Shown here: positions 31,652 through 41,324 of the stretch, in pieces | How the letters are laid out: every line of letters starts with the position of its first letter | Numbering within the stretch: the first letter of the stretch is position 1 | From: Clostridia bacterium | GTDB lineage: Bacteria > Bacillota > Clostridia > Oscillospirales > Acutalibacteraceae | Direction: 5' to 3' | Assembly: GCA_017439545.1 (NCBI GenBank) | Contig: JAFSIW010000033.1 | Span: forward strand, 1 to 59,749 | Length of the DNA stretch: 59,749 nt | Position numbers and translations under genes: made by a program | The notes under the pieces: generated by a model | Database searches by the model: none | What the model was told of the DNA's origin: nothing | Seen by the model: the letters and a program-made list of their open reading frames with translations, nothing else

Positions 31652-33961
31652 TTATAGCGCCTTTTCAATGATGGCGACCGCTACGGTAATATCGTCTCCT
31701 TTCCCGTCTGGGCAACGGCGACGGGCGTAGTCAGCCAAATGCTCCGCCAACTGGGCGGCAGATCCTTGCTTCCATACCTCCAATTCAACGCCCAACCAAT
31801 CCGAGCCATCACACAGCGCCCCGTCGGATACCATTACGATCACGTCGCCGGAGGAAAGTCCAACGGCGGTTCGGTCGAAGCAGACCTCTTGTAAAATGCC
31901 TGCGGGAAGGGTTTCTCCCTCTACCGAGGCGGCTTTTCCGTTTTTGCGAAGGATAGTAGCGGGCGCGCCGGCTTTAAAGAATTCCGCTTGACCCGAAAAC
32001 AGATCCAGCAGGGTAACGTCTAACGTGGCAAGAGACTCGTCGGTGGACTTATACAGCATAGCCGAATTGACCACCTTTAAGGCAGAATCGGGATCAAAGC
32101 CTGCTCGTAGCAGACGGGCAGTTAACCCCGATGCCATCGCCCCGTCTACCGCCGCGCGACCGCCTTTGCCCATGCCATCGCTGACGATGATAGCAAACCG
32201 ACCCCGCCCGTCATAAAAACTTTCGCAGGCGTCACCGCATAGTTTATTGTCGTTAAAGTTGTATTGTGCCAGACCGAAATCCACCGAAAACTCCGCTTTT
32301 TCCGATAGGGTGATCAATAACGATTGTCCCGAATCGGTAATGGTGGGAACTTCAAACTCTCGGCCGCATTTGTCCTTGAGCATCCGAAGCAGGGCGGTAC
32401 GATTGACCGACGTACCGTCTGCTTCCAACCGAATCTCGGCGGTCAATCGGTCGTAAGCGTCCACCATACAGCTGATGTCTAATGGATGTAACGAAAGAGC
32501 AAACAGAGCGTTTTGGATCTCCTCTGCCACCGTATAATCGTATCGGTGAGAGTTGCGGAATTCCTCTGACAAACCGCCCAACATACGGGAAACCCCGTCA
32601 AACTGTTGAGCAATTACCAAGCGGATCTCCTCCAATCGGCGTTGGGCGGCATCTTTGGCAAGGTAATCGGCAAATTGGGTCGCCAGATGATCCAATACCT
32701 TTTCCGGATCCACGCAATGCCCTGCAAAAGAAGCGGGCAGATCGTCGGTGGTTACCGCACCCCGTTGTCGCAAAGCCTTGGTGGCGGTCAGTAAAGCTGA
32801 CAGGGTTTCACCCCGATTGGATTCCCAGCAGTAGATGCGCATACTGCAACTGCGGCAGGCGGCTTGTTCGGTTTGAGAAAATACCCGTTCGAAGGTGGGC
32901 GCATTTAACTTCTTCAACTTGGCGGCTACCGCTTCCACCGTTTGTGAAACGTCCTGAACCGCTTCGGATGCAAAGGAAAGCCTCATTACCACGCCGCTAC
33001 GAAGCCCCTCTACCAGAGAGTGCTGGGGAGCGGGTGCGAATAAGCGGGCAAACCATTGGTTGGCCCGTTTGGGCATCACCATAAACACCACCGAGGCAAT
33101 GGCGGTCTCATACAACAGAGCGTAGCCGGTGGGATGAAAATTCTGAATGGCTACCAAGCCGTTGGCAATCAAAAAACCGATGGTTACCCCAAATTTGCCA
33201 AGAGGAGCAAACATCCCTGCTACCAACCCCGCCAGACATATGCCGATGGCGCCTGCCGTCAGATCGGGATCGTGTAAAAATACGGCAAAGCCGGTGGCAA
33301 TGCCTGCAATGGCGCCAATGGGCTCTTTGCCGTATCGGGCGGCATACAGCACAATAATGATCGCTACTATGCGGGCAGGGGACAGGTCGTATACTGTCAG
33401 TTCCATCAATGCCGTGAGCAGTAGGGTGACCGATACCGCACCTGCGGCAATCTGATGGGTGGTGAGAAACCGACCACCCTTTTCCAATACTTGAAAAAAG
33501 CAGGCGAAAAAGTATCCGCCGCCCGCCGCCAAAAAGCATTCGCCTACCATGATAGGGATGGTCTCGGTGGCTTCTCCTGCAATGGTCAGTACCGTCAACA
33601 CCACAAACAGTGATCCGCCGCCACATAAAGCGGCAAACAGCGGTCGATCTCCCTGCTTAAATAGGGAACGAAGAAAAAACGAGCATAAAGCGCACAGCGC
33701 CACCGCTCCCATATAACGGACGTTGCTTTGCCCCCCTGTGGGGATCAAATACCCCAACAATGCTCCTGCGGCGGCAGAAAAGGTATATTCACTGCCCACG
33801 CCCGCACTCAGAGCAATACCCAAAGGCGAATATACGCTCAACACCTGACAACGAGCAGTAATGAATGCGGCGGCAAAGATGGCCAGATGTGCTGATAGGG
33901 TTTGTCCGCCCTTGAGCAGGGTCTGTTTGAGGGGATTGCTTTTCATCGAAGGCTTAATCAA
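31652..33961 (-). CDS. spoIIE: Stage II sporulation protein E
   Basis: Membrane-bound PP2C phosphatase that dephosphorylates SpoIIAA and so activates sigma-F in the forespore. Start TTG 33961 is preferred: AAAGGAGG stands exactly 7 bases upstream, while ATG 33946 is too far away. The 769-aa protein has about ten membrane segments in residues 20-310, a regulatory middle part and a C-terminal PP2C domain with SDGMGKG near residue 590 and VSDGALCDG near the end, carrying metal-binding aspartates. Length and layout match SpoIIE of other clostridia. Its promoter has a 21-bp spacer. Confidence 0.97.
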   Translation of the reverse strand: MIKPSMKSNPLKQTLLKGGQTLSAHLAIFAAAFITARCQVLSVYSPLGIALSAGVGSEYTFSAAAGALLGYLIPTGGQSNVRYMGAVALCALCSFFLRSLFKQGDRPLFAALCGGGSLFVVLTVLTIAGEATETIPIMVGECFLAAGGGYFFACFFQVLEKGGRFLTTHQIAAGAVSVTLLLTALMELTVYDLSPARIVAIIIVLYAARYGKEPIGAIAGIATGFAVFLHDPDLTAGAIGICLAGLVAGMFAPLGKFGVTIGFLIANGLVAIQNFHPTGYALLYETAIASVVFMVMPKRANQWFARLFAPAPQHSLVEGLRSGVVMRLSFASEAVQDVSQTVEAVAAKLKKLNAPTFERVFSQTEQAACRSCSMRIYCWESNRGETLSALLTATKALRQRGAVTTDDLPASFAGHCVDPEKVLDHLATQFADYLAKDAAQRRLEEIRLVIAQQFDGVSRMLGGLSEEFRNSHRYDYTVAEEIQNALFALSLHPLDISCMVDAYDRLTAEIRLEADGTSVNRTALLRMLKDKCGREFEVPTITDSGQSLLITLSEKAEFSVDFGLAQYNFNDNKLCGDACESFYDGRGRFAIIVSDGMGKGGRAAVDGAMASGLTARLLRAGFDPDSALKVVNSAMLYKSTDESLATLDVTLLDLFSGQAEFFKAGAPATILRKNGKAASVEGETLPAGILQEVCFDRTAVGLSSGDVIVMVSDGALCDGSDWLGVELEVWKQGSAAQLAEHLADYARRRCPDGKGDDITVAVAIIEKAL

Positions 33962-33996
33962 GCCGATTCCTCCTTTATATTCGGATGCTTGTCCCC

Positions 33997-34029
33997 ATTA
34001 TATTTGTTTCCCCGTACGGTTCTTGTCAC
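33997..34029 (-). promoter_or_regulatory. spoIIE promoter with 21-bp spacer
   Basis: Minus strand: GTGACA (34029-34024), 21 bp, TATAAT (34002-33997). In B. subtilis spoIIE and spoIIG are transcribed by sigma-A from promoters with such long spacers, activated by Spo0A-P. No exact 0A box (TGTCGAA) is seen, only TGACAAG and TGACACA near the -35. Confidence 0.6.
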
Positions 34030-34073
34030 TTTGTGTCAGCAGAACTTGCCGAAAGGCGTCACAACGGGGCTTT

Positions 34074-34103
34074 TGGATAAATCGGGCGAGAAAAGGCATA
34101 CTA
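34074..34103 (+). promoter_or_regulatory. Forespore-type (sigma-F/sigma-G) promoter for spoVAE
   Basis: TGGATA (34074-34079), 17 bp, CATACTA (34097-34103). It fits the B. subtilis sigma-G pattern (TGAATA, then CATACTA) and has no sigma-A -10. Confidence 0.6.
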
Positions 34104-34140
34104 TGGTAGGTGTTTTTGTATCCTGAAAGGAGAAAATGGT

Positions 34141-34494
34141 ATGGAATATATATTGTCTTTTGTAATAGGCGGTTTGTTTTGTGTAGCGGGACAGCTTCTC
34201 ATCGACCTGACCAAGCTGACCCCTGCCCGTATTCTGGTATCCTATGTGGTACTGGGAGTACTGCTCACGGGCATTGGGGTATACGAGCCTCTGGTCGAGC
34301 TGGCGGGAGCAGGTGCTACCGTGCCATTGACCGGCTTTGGCTATACCTTGGCAAAAGGGGTAGAGCAGGCGGTGGCGCAATACGGATTGTTGGGTGCTTT
34401 GACCGGCGGACTAACCGCAACCGCAGGTGGAATTGCCGCTGCCGTGGTGTTGGGCTGGCTGGCGGGATTGGTTGGACGATCCCGTATGAAATAA
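34141..34494 (+). CDS. spoVAE: Stage V sporulation protein AE (SpoVAEB)
   Basis: Component of the SpoVA channel that moves dipicolinic acid into the spore and out at germination. The 117-aa protein has three to four hydrophobic segments and family motifs: GGLFCVAGQLLIDLTKLTPA, then FVVLGVLLTGIGVYEPL-like block and GFGYTLAKGVE. AAAGGAG precedes ATG 34141 by about 8 bases. SpoVAC and SpoVAD, usually in the same operon, are absent here, so this copy is an orphan. A forespore-type promoter lies upstream. Confidence 0.9.
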   Translation: MEYILSFVIGGLFCVAGQLLIDLTKLTPARILVSYVVLGVLLTGIGVYEPLVELAGAGATVPLTGFGYTLAKGVEQAVAQYGLLGALTGGLTATAGGIAAAVVLGWLAGLVGRSRMK

Positions 34495-34518
34495 TTTTGA
34501 CAAAAAACGCAAAATAAT

Positions 34519-34540
34519 AAAGGAGTTCTCCTTTTTTTCT
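34519..34540 (+). terminator. Short terminator after spoVAE
   Basis: AAAGGAG/CTCCTTT small hairpin followed by TTTTT. A TATAAT at 34543-34548, with a poor -35, may start the dgt transcript. Confidence 0.6.
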
Positions 34541-34589
34541 CGTATAATAGTAGTAGAACGATTTTTTTGCCAAAAAAGGGGGGCGTTTG

Positions 34590-35582
34590 ATGCCGAATGT
34601 AAGAGAAACCATTCAACAAGCCGAAGATTTTTTGATTGGTCCTTACGGGGTGAAAAGCCGAGATTCGGCAGGCCGTATGACTCCCGAAGCGGACGATCCG
34701 CTTCGCACTTGCTTTCAACGGGATCGGGATCGCATTTTGCATTGCAATGCCTTCCGTAGGTTAAAGTATAAAACGCAGGTGTTTTTGTCTCCCGAGCGTG
34801 ACCATTACCGGACCCGTCTCACCCACACCTTAGAGGTATCCCAGATTGCCCGCACCATTTCCCGCAGCTTGCGGCTTAACGAAGATCTAACGGAAGCGAT
34901 TGCTTTGGGACATGATTTGGGGCACACTCCATTTGGTCACGCAGGAGAGCGGGCCCTCACCGGATGTTTTCCCGAGGGATTCCGTCATAACGAGCAAAGC
35001 GTTCGTGTGGTGCAGGTGTTGGAGAAAAACGGCAAGGGACTCAATCTTACCCGCGAGGTGATTGACGGAATCGTCAACCATACCAGCGGCGTGGCAACCA
35101 CGTTAGAGGGGCGAGTCGTGCGACTTTCCGACCGTATCGCCTACATCAATCACGATATTGACGATGCCATTCGTGCCCGCGTGCTGGCAGAGGAAGATAT
35201 TCCTCTTGCCATCCGTAATCAGCTGGGCGGTGGCCGCACGCAACGGATCAATACGCTGGTCCATTCGGTGGTAGAACACAGCACAGACGATATTCTGATG
35301 GAACAAGAGGTAAACGAAGCTTTCGAAGAATTACACGATTTTATGTTCCGTATGGTCTATCGCAATCCCGTTGCCAAAGGGCAAGAGGGGAAGGCGGTAA
35401 AAATGGTGCAACAGTTGTATTATTATTTTGTCGAGAATCCCGAACACCTGCCGGCCGAGTATCAACGGGTGTTGGAGCAAGACGGCGTGCGCCGTGCCGC
35501 TTGCGACTATATTGCAGGGATGACCGACCGCTATGCGGTGGATATGTACACCGAATTATTTATACCGTATTCTTGGAAATAA
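34590..35582 (+). CDS. dgt: Deoxyguanosinetriphosphate triphosphohydrolase-like protein
   Basis: HD-domain enzyme hydrolysing dNTPs to nucleoside and triphosphate. ATG 34590 has AAAAGGGGGG upstream. The 330-aa protein has the HD metal motif: His79 in RTRLTHTLEVSQIAR, then His108-Asp109 in LGHDLGHTPFGHAGE. At 330 aa it is the short class (dGTPase-like subfamily) rather than the 500-aa E. coli form. It precedes dnaG-rpoD by 21 bases, as often seen in clostridia, hence probably one operon of DNA replication and transcription functions. Confidence 0.93.
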   Translation: MPNVRETIQQAEDFLIGPYGVKSRDSAGRMTPEADDPLRTCFQRDRDRILHCNAFRRLKYKTQVFLSPERDHYRTRLTHTLEVSQIARTISRSLRLNEDLTEAIALGHDLGHTPFGHAGERALTGCFPEGFRHNEQSVRVVQVLEKNGKGLNLTREVIDGIVNHTSGVATTLEGRVVRLSDRIAYINHDIDDAIRARVLAEEDIPLAIRNQLGGGRTQRINTLVHSVVEHSTDDILMEQEVNEAFEELHDFMFRMVYRNPVAKGQEGKAVKMVQQLYYYFVENPEHLPAEYQRVLEQDGVRRAACDYIAGMTDRYAVDMYTELFIPYSWK

Positions 35583-35603
35583 AAGAGAAAGGAGGATGCC
35601 GCC

Positions 35604-37385
35604 GTGGCACTGAGCGAAGATTTTTTACTGGAACTGAAACAAAGAAACGATATTGAGTCGGTGGTATCGTCCTACGTCAATATCAAACGAGGAGGACGAA
35701 ATCCCAAAGGGCTTTGTCCTTTCCATAACGAAAAGACCCCGTCCTTTACTTTGTATCCCGAAAACGGTTCGTTTTACTGCTTCGGATGCGGCACAGGGGG
35801 CGATGTGATTCGTTTCATTCGCTTGATCGAAAATCTGGATTACATAGATGCAGTTAAGTTTTTAGCCGATCGCAGCGGTATGCAGATGCCACAGGAGGGG
35901 TATGACGATTCCGCCGCCAAGCTAAAGCGTACCATTTACGCCATCAATCGGGAAACGGCGCGTTTTTTTCATACCGCCCTCAAATCGCCCGTGGGGCAGG
36001 AGGCTTACAATTACCTGCGTTCCCGCGGTCTGACCGACCGTACCATCGTCCATTTTGGATTGGGGTACGCGCCTGACAGTTGGAGTGATCTGTGCGATCA
36101 TCTGCGTAAAAAGGGGTATACCGATGAGCAGATGCTGGTGGCAGGGGTTGCCTTTAAAAGCCGTAACGGCAAGGTGTTGGACCGTTTTCGTGCCCGCACC
36201 ATGTTTCCTATCTTGGACGTGCGAGGAAACGTCATCGCCTTTGGCGGTCGGCGGATGAAGGAAGAGGATTCTGCCAAGTATATCAATACCGCCGATACCC
36301 CCGTGTTTAAAAAGAGTCACAACGTGTACGCCCTTAACTTTGCCAAAGGTCACGCCGCCAAACGGCTGATCCTGTGTGAGGGATATATGGATGTGATCGC
36401 CCTGCATCAAGCGGGGTTTGAAAATGCGGTTGCCCCGTTGGGCACCGCTTTTACCGAAGAGCAGGCAATGCTTTTGTCCCGCTATACCGACGAGGTGGTG
36501 GTAACCATGGATGCCGACGGTGCCGGTCAAAAGGCTACCGAGCGGGCGCTGACCATTCTCACCAAAGCAGGGATCAAAGCACGGGTCATCCATATTCCCG
36601 ATGGGAAAGATCCTGACGAGTTTATGAAGAAAAACGGAAGGGAGGGTCCCACCAAGTTTTCTGCTTTATTGGAAGGGGCTGCCAACGATACCGAATACCG
36701 CCTGTTTCGTGCCGCCCAAGGGCTGGATCTGTCGGTGGATCGGGATCGGGTCGCCTATCTTGAAAAGGCGGCCGACATTCTGGCGGAGCTGACCTCTTCG
36801 GTGGAGGTAGACGTGTATGCGGGTCGCATTGCCGACCAATGCGGCATCGCAAAAGAGGCGCTGATCAGCTCGGTCAAGCGAAAAGGTGCCGACTATCGCC
36901 GCAAACAGCAGGCACGGCAGGCAAAAACCGTAACCGCTCCCGTGCGTACCGACGGTATCAATCCCAAACGTCCACGCTTTGCCAGAGCCGCCAATGCCGA
37001 AGAAGGCTTGCTGGCGGTGCTGATGCGCAACCCCGATTTTGTGCCAAAGGTGGCGGGTGCCATTTCACCGCAGGATTTTATCACCGACTTCAACCGCAAG
37101 GTGTATGAAGAACTGCTCCGCCGCGCCAAAGACAATGCCTCCTTTGACCTGACCTTGATGGGTTCGGCCTTTACGGGTGAGGAATTGGGACGGTTGGTAC
37201 ACATTCAGGCAATGGGACAACAGCGTGAAAATTCGTTAGAAGAATGCGCGCTGTGCCATCAGATCATGAAAGAAGAACAACTCAAAGCAAGCCTTTCGCA
37301 GGTCGGCGACGACAGCGATGAGGATTATATACAAAAAATGACAGAACTTGCAAAAAACAAGAATAGAGGAGTGACTGAACCATGA
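35604..37385 (+). CDS. dnaG: DNA primase
   Basis: Makes RNA primers at the replication fork. Start GTG 35604 follows AAAGGAGGA. The 593-aa protein has an N-terminal CHC2 zinc finger (C38, H41, C59, C62), the RNA polymerase core with KSHNVYALN and TOPRIM motif [17 protein letters not shown] (Glu about 256) plus [11 protein letters not shown], and a C-terminal helicase-binding part. It overlaps the rpoD start by ATGA, the classic dnaG-rpoD linkage. Confidence 0.98.
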   Translation: MALSEDFLLELKQRNDIESVVSSYVNIKRGGRNPKGLCPFHNEKTPSFTLYPENGSFYCFGCGTGGDVIRFIRLIENLDYIDAVKFLADRSGMQMPQEGYDDSAAKLKRTIYAINRETARFFHTALKSPVGQEAYNYLRSRGLTDRTIVHFGLGYAPDSWSDLCDHLRKKGYTDEQMLVAGVAFKSRNGKVLDRFRARTMFPILDVRGNVIAFGGRRMKEEDSAKYINTADTPVFKKSHNVYALNFAKGHAAKRLILCEGYMDVIALHQAGFENAVAPLGTAFTEEQAMLLSRYTDEVVVTMDADGAGQKATERALTILTKAGIKARVIHIPDGKDPDEFMKKNGREGPTKFSALLEGAANDTEYRLFRAAQGLDLSVDRDRVAYLEKAADILAELTSSVEVDVYAGRIADQCGIAKEALISSVKRKGADYRRKQQARQAKTVTAPVRTDGINPKRPRFARAANAEEGLLAVLMRNPDFVPKVAGAISPQDFITDFNRKVYEELLRRAKDNASFDLTLMGSAFTGEELGRLVHIQAMGQQRENSLEECALCHQIMKEEQLKASLSQVGDDSDEDYIQKMTELAKNKNRGVTEP

Positions 37386-38440
37386 TTCAGGACGAAAAAA
37401 CCACCGGGGCCTTGCCCGAAGAACAAGCAGAAAAAGAAGCCGTTATGGAAGAACAGGATGATTTCGGCCCTTCGTTAGAGGAACTGGAACCCAATCTGGA
37501 GGATGACAGCGGCGAAGTACCCTTGCTGGATCTGGATTTTATGGATCCTACCGCTGAGGAATTGGCGGCAGAAGAGATTCCCAGTGACGATTTTGATGAT
37601 GTAAATATTGAAGGGGTTTCTTTGGACGACCCCGTCAAGCTCTACTTGAAAGAAATCGGTCGTGTGCCGTTGCTCACTGCCGAAGAAGAAATCGAATTGG
37701 CCATCAAGATTGCCGAAGGGGACGATAAAGCAAAAAAACGCCTGACCGAAGCCAATCTGCGTTTGGTAGTATCCATTGCTAAACGGTACGTGGGTCGCGG
37801 TATGCATTTTCTGGATCTGATTCAGGAAGGGAACGTAGGTTTGATTCGCGCGGTAGAAAAATTTGACCATACCAAGGGCTTTAAGTTCTCTACCTATGCC
37901 ACTTGGTGGATCCGTCAAGCGATTACCCGCGCTATTGCTGACCAAGCAAGAACCATCCGTATTCCCGTGCATATGGTAGAAACCATTAACCGACTGAAAA
38001 AAGCCCACTCCCAGTTGCTGCACGAAAACGGCTATGATCCCAGTGAGGAGCAACTTGCCGATTATATGGGACTGACGGTGGAACGGGTGCGTGAAATTAT
38101 GCGGGTTGCCCAAGAGCCTGTGTCCATGGAAACGCCTATCGGCCCCGAAGAGGATAGCCGATTGGTAGACTTTATCCGTGACGAAGATGCTACTGCTCCC
38201 GATGAATCGGCGATGAAGAAGATCACCAACGAGGATATTGACGCAGTACTGAAAACCTTGACTCCCCGTGAAGAAGAGGTAGTTCGTTTGCGGTTCGGTT
38301 TGCGAGATGGTCGCTGTCATACCTTGGAAGAGGTGGGCTCTCAATTTGAGGTCACCCGTGAGCGGATTCGTCAAATCGAAGCCAAGGCGTTGCGCAAATT
38401 GCGTCATCCGGTGCGCAGTAACAAATTTAAAGATCGATAA
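37382..38440 (+). CDS. rpoD: RNA polymerase primary sigma factor
   Basis: Housekeeping sigma-A. The 352-aa protein has an acidic N-terminal stretch of about 80 residues in place of a long region 1.1, then region 1.2 ([18 protein letters not shown]), region 2 ([37 protein letters not shown]), region 3 and region 4.2 ending [18 protein letters not shown]. The -10 recognition part of region 2 is canonical. It is coupled to dnaG by ATGA and followed within 26 bases by the Mrp-like gene. Confidence 0.98.
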   Translation: MIQDEKTTGALPEEQAEKEAVMEEQDDFGPSLEELEPNLEDDSGEVPLLDLDFMDPTAEELAAEEIPSDDFDDVNIEGVSLDDPVKLYLKEIGRVPLLTAEEEIELAIKIAEGDDKAKKRLTEANLRLVVSIAKRYVGRGMHFLDLIQEGNVGLIRAVEKFDHTKGFKFSTYATWWIRQAITRAIADQARTIRIPVHMVETINRLKKAHSQLLHENGYDPSEEQLADYMGLTVERVREIMRVAQEPVSMETPIGPEEDSRLVDFIRDEDATAPDESAMKKITNEDIDAVLKTLTPREEEVVRLRFGLRDGRCHTLEEVGSQFEVTRERIRQIEAKALRKLRHPVRSNKFKDR

Positions 38441-38466
38441 TTATTTTGAAAAGAGGCAAATTATAA

Positions 38467-39288
38467 ATGAGCGAATGTACCCACGATTGTTCTACCTGCG
38501 GCAAGGATTGCGGCAGCAGAACACAACCTCAAAGCTTTTTAGAACAACCCCATGCTACCACTCACGTTAAAAAAGTGATCGCCGTGGTTTCGGGCACGGG
38601 GGGCGTTGGCAAATCCATGGTAACTGCTATGCTGGCGGTTTTGGCCGCCCGCAAGGGATATTCTACCGCCGTGCTGGATGCAGACATTACCGGTCCTTCC
38701 ATTCCCAAAAGCTTCGGCATCAAAGATCGTGCCTTGGCAGATGATGACGGCATTTATCCCGCCCAAACAAAAACCGGCATCAAGGTAATGTCGTTGAATA
38801 TGCTGCTGGAAAATGAAACTGATCCCGTAGTATGGCGGGGTCCCGTTATCGCAGGCACGGTCAAGCAATTCTGGAGTGACGTGCTGTGGGGCGACGTTGA
38901 TTATATGTTCATTGACTGCCCGCCCGGCACGGGGGACGTACCTTTGACCGTATTCCAATCCATTCCCGTAGACGGAATTGTGGTGGTTACTTCTCCCCAA
39001 GAGTTGGTTTCCATGATCGTGGGCAAAGCCGTTCGTATGGCAGAGCTGATGAACGTTCCCGTGTTGGGTCTGGTAGAAAATATGTCTTATTTTGAATGCC
39101 CCGATTGCGGCGGCAAGCACGAGATCTTCGGCAAAAGCCACGTGGAAGAAACCGCCAAGCAATACGGCATTCCCGCTTTTGCTAAAATGCCCATGGATCC
39201 CACCTTGGCAGCAGGGGTAGACGCCGGTATGACCGAACTGTTTGACGGCGATTATTTGGATAAGTTGTTTGAAAGCTTGGAGGGATAA
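38467..39288 (+). CDS. Mrp/NBP35-type iron-sulfur carrier ATPase with altered Walker A
   Basis: P-loop ATPase that holds and transfers Fe-S clusters. The N-terminus has four cysteines in an NBP35-like pattern (C4, C8, C11, C15). The deviant Walker A reads SGTGGVGKS (42-50); the signature lysine usually found at the third position is Thr44 here. Walker B region FIDCPPGTGD and the cluster-bridging CPDC (C211, C214) are intact. 273 aa, full length. ATG 38467 follows AAGAGG at some distance. It heads a small group with a Cys-rich redox protein and a PHP phosphatase. Confidence 0.9.
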   Translation: MSECTHDCSTCGKDCGSRTQPQSFLEQPHATTHVKKVIAVVSGTGGVGKSMVTAMLAVLAARKGYSTAVLDADITGPSIPKSFGIKDRALADDDGIYPAQTKTGIKVMSLNMLLENETDPVVWRGPVIAGTVKQFWSDVLWGDVDYMFIDCPPGTGDVPLTVFQSIPVDGIVVVTSPQELVSMIVGKAVRMAELMNVPVLGLVENMSYFECPDCGGKHEIFGKSHVEETAKQYGIPAFAKMPMDPTLAAGVDAGMTELFDGDYLDKLFESLEG

Positions 39289-39291
39289 GGT

Positions 39292-39750
39292 ATGACCGAG
39301 CGGCAACAAAAAGGATGTGAATTATTCGTTAGCGGTTACACCTGCTCCCAATCGGTGTTGCTGGCGTTTTCTGACCTGACAGGGTTGGACGAAACCGTTG
39401 GCGGTAAGTTGTCCGGCGTGTTTGGCGGCGGTATGGGCGGACTGCGCAGTGTGTGCGGTGCCGTCACCGGTGCGTTTATGGTAATGGGACTGTTATACGG
39501 CTTTTCCGCTCCCTGCGATAATGCCGAAAAAACCTTGGTCTATTCCCGCGTGCGGGAGGTAGCCGCCCGATTTGAACAACAACACGGCACGCTGATTTGC
39601 AAAGAATTGTTGGCGGATCTGCCCGGCAAACTGTCGGCTGATCCTTCGGTACGTGACAATGAATACTATCAAGTTCGTCCTTGCGCCATGTTGGTGGCTG
39701 ATGCGATAGGTATTGTTGAAGCCTATCTGACAGAGAATCCGGTGAAATAA
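39292..39750 (+). CDS. C_GCAxxG_C_C family redox protein
   Basis: A 152-aa protein of a family of probable redox-active proteins with a conserved cysteine pattern. Cysteines seen: C9, C18 (GYTCSQSV), C55 (SVCGAVTGAFMVMG, the GCAxxG-like motif with VCGA) and C75, with further Cys near 104 and 131. No signal peptide. ATG 39292 follows the Mrp stop by 3 bases with GGAGGG upstream. The link with an Fe-S carrier gene is common in context but no reaction is known. Confidence 0.85.
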   Translation: MTERQQKGCELFVSGYTCSQSVLLAFSDLTGLDETVGGKLSGVFGGGMGGLRSVCGAVTGAFMVMGLLYGFSAPCDNAEKTLVYSRVREVAARFEQQHGTLICKELLADLPGKLSADPSVRDNEYYQVRPCAMLVADAIGIVEAYLTENPVK

Positions 39751-39751
39751 T

Positions 39752-40510
39752 ATGATTGCAAATTACCATACCCATACCCGTCGGTGCAATCACGCCGTGG
39801 GAGAAGAACGGGAATACATAGAGCACGCCATAAAGGGCGGCTTGCAGGTGTTGGGCTTTGCCGACCACGCACCGATGCCGTTTCACGACGGTTACTATTC
39901 CGGCTTTCGTATGCGCGTAGAGCAGACGGCGGAGTATTTTGATACCCTGCGTGCTTTGCAAAAAGAGTATGAAAAAGATATCCGCATTCTCATTGGCTTT
40001 GAAGCGGAGTATTATCCCAATGTGTTTGATGATTTTTTGGCACTGGTTGAACCCTTTGCTCCCGATTATCTCATTATGGGGCAACACGCGCTGGACAATG
40101 AAGTGGGTGCCCATTTTCCCAGTCAGGCTACAACCGATCCTGCTCTGCTGAAAAAATACGTAGATCAGATCACCGCAGGTCTTGCCACAGGCAAGTTTTT
40201 GTATCAAGCCCATCCCGATATGATGCGCTTCGAAGGCGACCCTGCCGTATATGAGAGGGAAATGACTCGTTATCTCAAATTTTGCAAAGAGCAGGATATC
40301 CCGGTCGAGATCAATTTGCTGGGAATGATGGACAACCGTTGGTATCCCCGCAAGGAGTTTTGGCCATTGGTCGCCAACGTGGGCAATCGGGTGGTGATCG
40401 GGTGTGACGCCCATCGTCCCGACGTGCTCAGTAACAAAGCGTTGCACCGGCAAGGCGAAGAATGGGCCGCGCGGTTTGGCCTTACGGTCACACCTATGTT
40501 GGATGTGTAA
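39752..40510 (+). CDS. PHP-domain histidinol-phosphatase family protein
   Basis: Metal-dependent phosphoesterase of the PHP family. The N-terminal HTHTRRCNHA motif carries the metal ligands (H6, H8) and further ligands follow in GFADHAPMPF, a Glu in GFEAEYYP, QAHPDM and GCDAHRPD. At 252 aa it matches HisK/HisJ-type histidinol phosphatases, but no his genes are nearby, so the substrate is uncertain. Start overlaps the upstream gene region closely (1 base gap). Confidence 0.85.
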   Translation: MIANYHTHTRRCNHAVGEEREYIEHAIKGGLQVLGFADHAPMPFHDGYYSGFRMRVEQTAEYFDTLRALQKEYEKDIRILIGFEAEYYPNVFDDFLALVEPFAPDYLIMGQHALDNEVGAHFPSQATTDPALLKKYVDQITAGLATGKFLYQAHPDMMRFEGDPAVYEREMTRYLKFCKEQDIPVEINLLGMMDNRWYPRKEFWPLVANVGNRVVIGCDAHRPDVLSNKALHRQGEEWAARFGLTVTPMLDV

Positions 40511-40517
40511 AAAACTA

Positions 40518-40546
40518 TTGATTCTTCTTGAGTTTTGTGATATAAT
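40518..40546 (+). promoter_or_regulatory. Promoter for the SipW-like peptidase gene
   Basis: TTGATT (40518-40523), 17 bp, TATAAT (40541-40546). Confidence 0.7.
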
Positions 40547-40599
40547 TCACAATGTATATAGTTAGTTTCCCCCAAATTTATTCGGAGGTGCTTTGATTT

Positions 40600-41310
40600 A
40601 TGAAGAAAGTGCTGCAAACCCTTGGCTCTGTATTAACTACTATTTTGGTAGTGTTCACCGTGTTTATTATGATTTTTACCATTGTCTCTTTCAACACGGT
40701 AGGCAAGCAAGAGGCCACCATTATGGGCTACAAGCCCAACATCGTTTTGACCGACTCTATGCAGGGTGTGTTCAACGTTGGGGATATTGTGGTTTCTAAA
40801 GTGGTAGATACCGCCACCATTCAACCCGGAGACGTGATTACCTTTTATTCGTCCGATCCGGTGAATTACGGCGAAGTCATTACCCATAAGGTGAAAGATC
40901 TGACGCAACACAATGGCGAACTCGCTTTCGTTACATATGGTACCACCACCGGTGAGGAGGATGCGTATCCCGCTATTTCTTCCGATGTTTTGGGCAAATA
41001 TCAGTTCCGTATTCCCAAATTGGGTTATTTGTTCCAATTTTTAAAACAACCCGCCGGTTACTTTACCATTATTTTGATTCCCTTCCTGATCCTCATTGGC
41101 ATGCAAGCCTTTAAGTTCTTTAAACTGGTCAAGCAGTATCGTAAGGAACAACAGGAGACCTTGGAGGAACAACGTGCCGAAATGGAAAGTGAACGCCTGA
41201 AAGCACAGGAAATGATGGATGAACTTAATCGTTTGCGTGCTCAATTGGGCGAGCAAATCGGTGAGAATGCTCCTGCTCCCGTTGCGGAAGAACCTCCCTC
41301 CGAATCCTGA
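40600..41310 (+). CDS. ER-type signal peptidase I (SipW-like) with coiled-coil tail
   Basis: Signal peptidase of the Ser/His type found in archaea, the ER and spore formers (SipW). The 236-aa protein has an N-terminal membrane segment (about 9-31), the catalytic Ser53 in TDSMQG, His96 in VITHKV instead of the bacterial Lys, and a second membrane segment at about 152-172. Residues 175-225 form a charged coiled coil absent from the core family. GGAGGTG precedes ATG 40600. The adjacent gene at 41325 encodes an exported protein and is the likely substrate or partner. Confidence 0.9.
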   Translation: MKKVLQTLGSVLTTILVVFTVFIMIFTIVSFNTVGKQEATIMGYKPNIVLTDSMQGVFNVGDIVVSKVVDTATIQPGDVITFYSSDPVNYGEVITHKVKDLTQHNGELAFVTYGTTTGEEDAYPAISSDVLGKYQFRIPKLGYLFQFLKQPAGYFTIILIPFLILIGMQAFKFFKLVKQYRKEQQETLEEQRAEMESERLKAQEMMDELNRLRAQLGEQIGENAPAPVAEEPPSES

Positions 41311-41324
41311 GGGGAGGCATTGTA

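Noticed and set aside
37475-38407. 310-codon antisense frame in rpoD
   Set aside because: Shadow of sigma-A; no support for expression.
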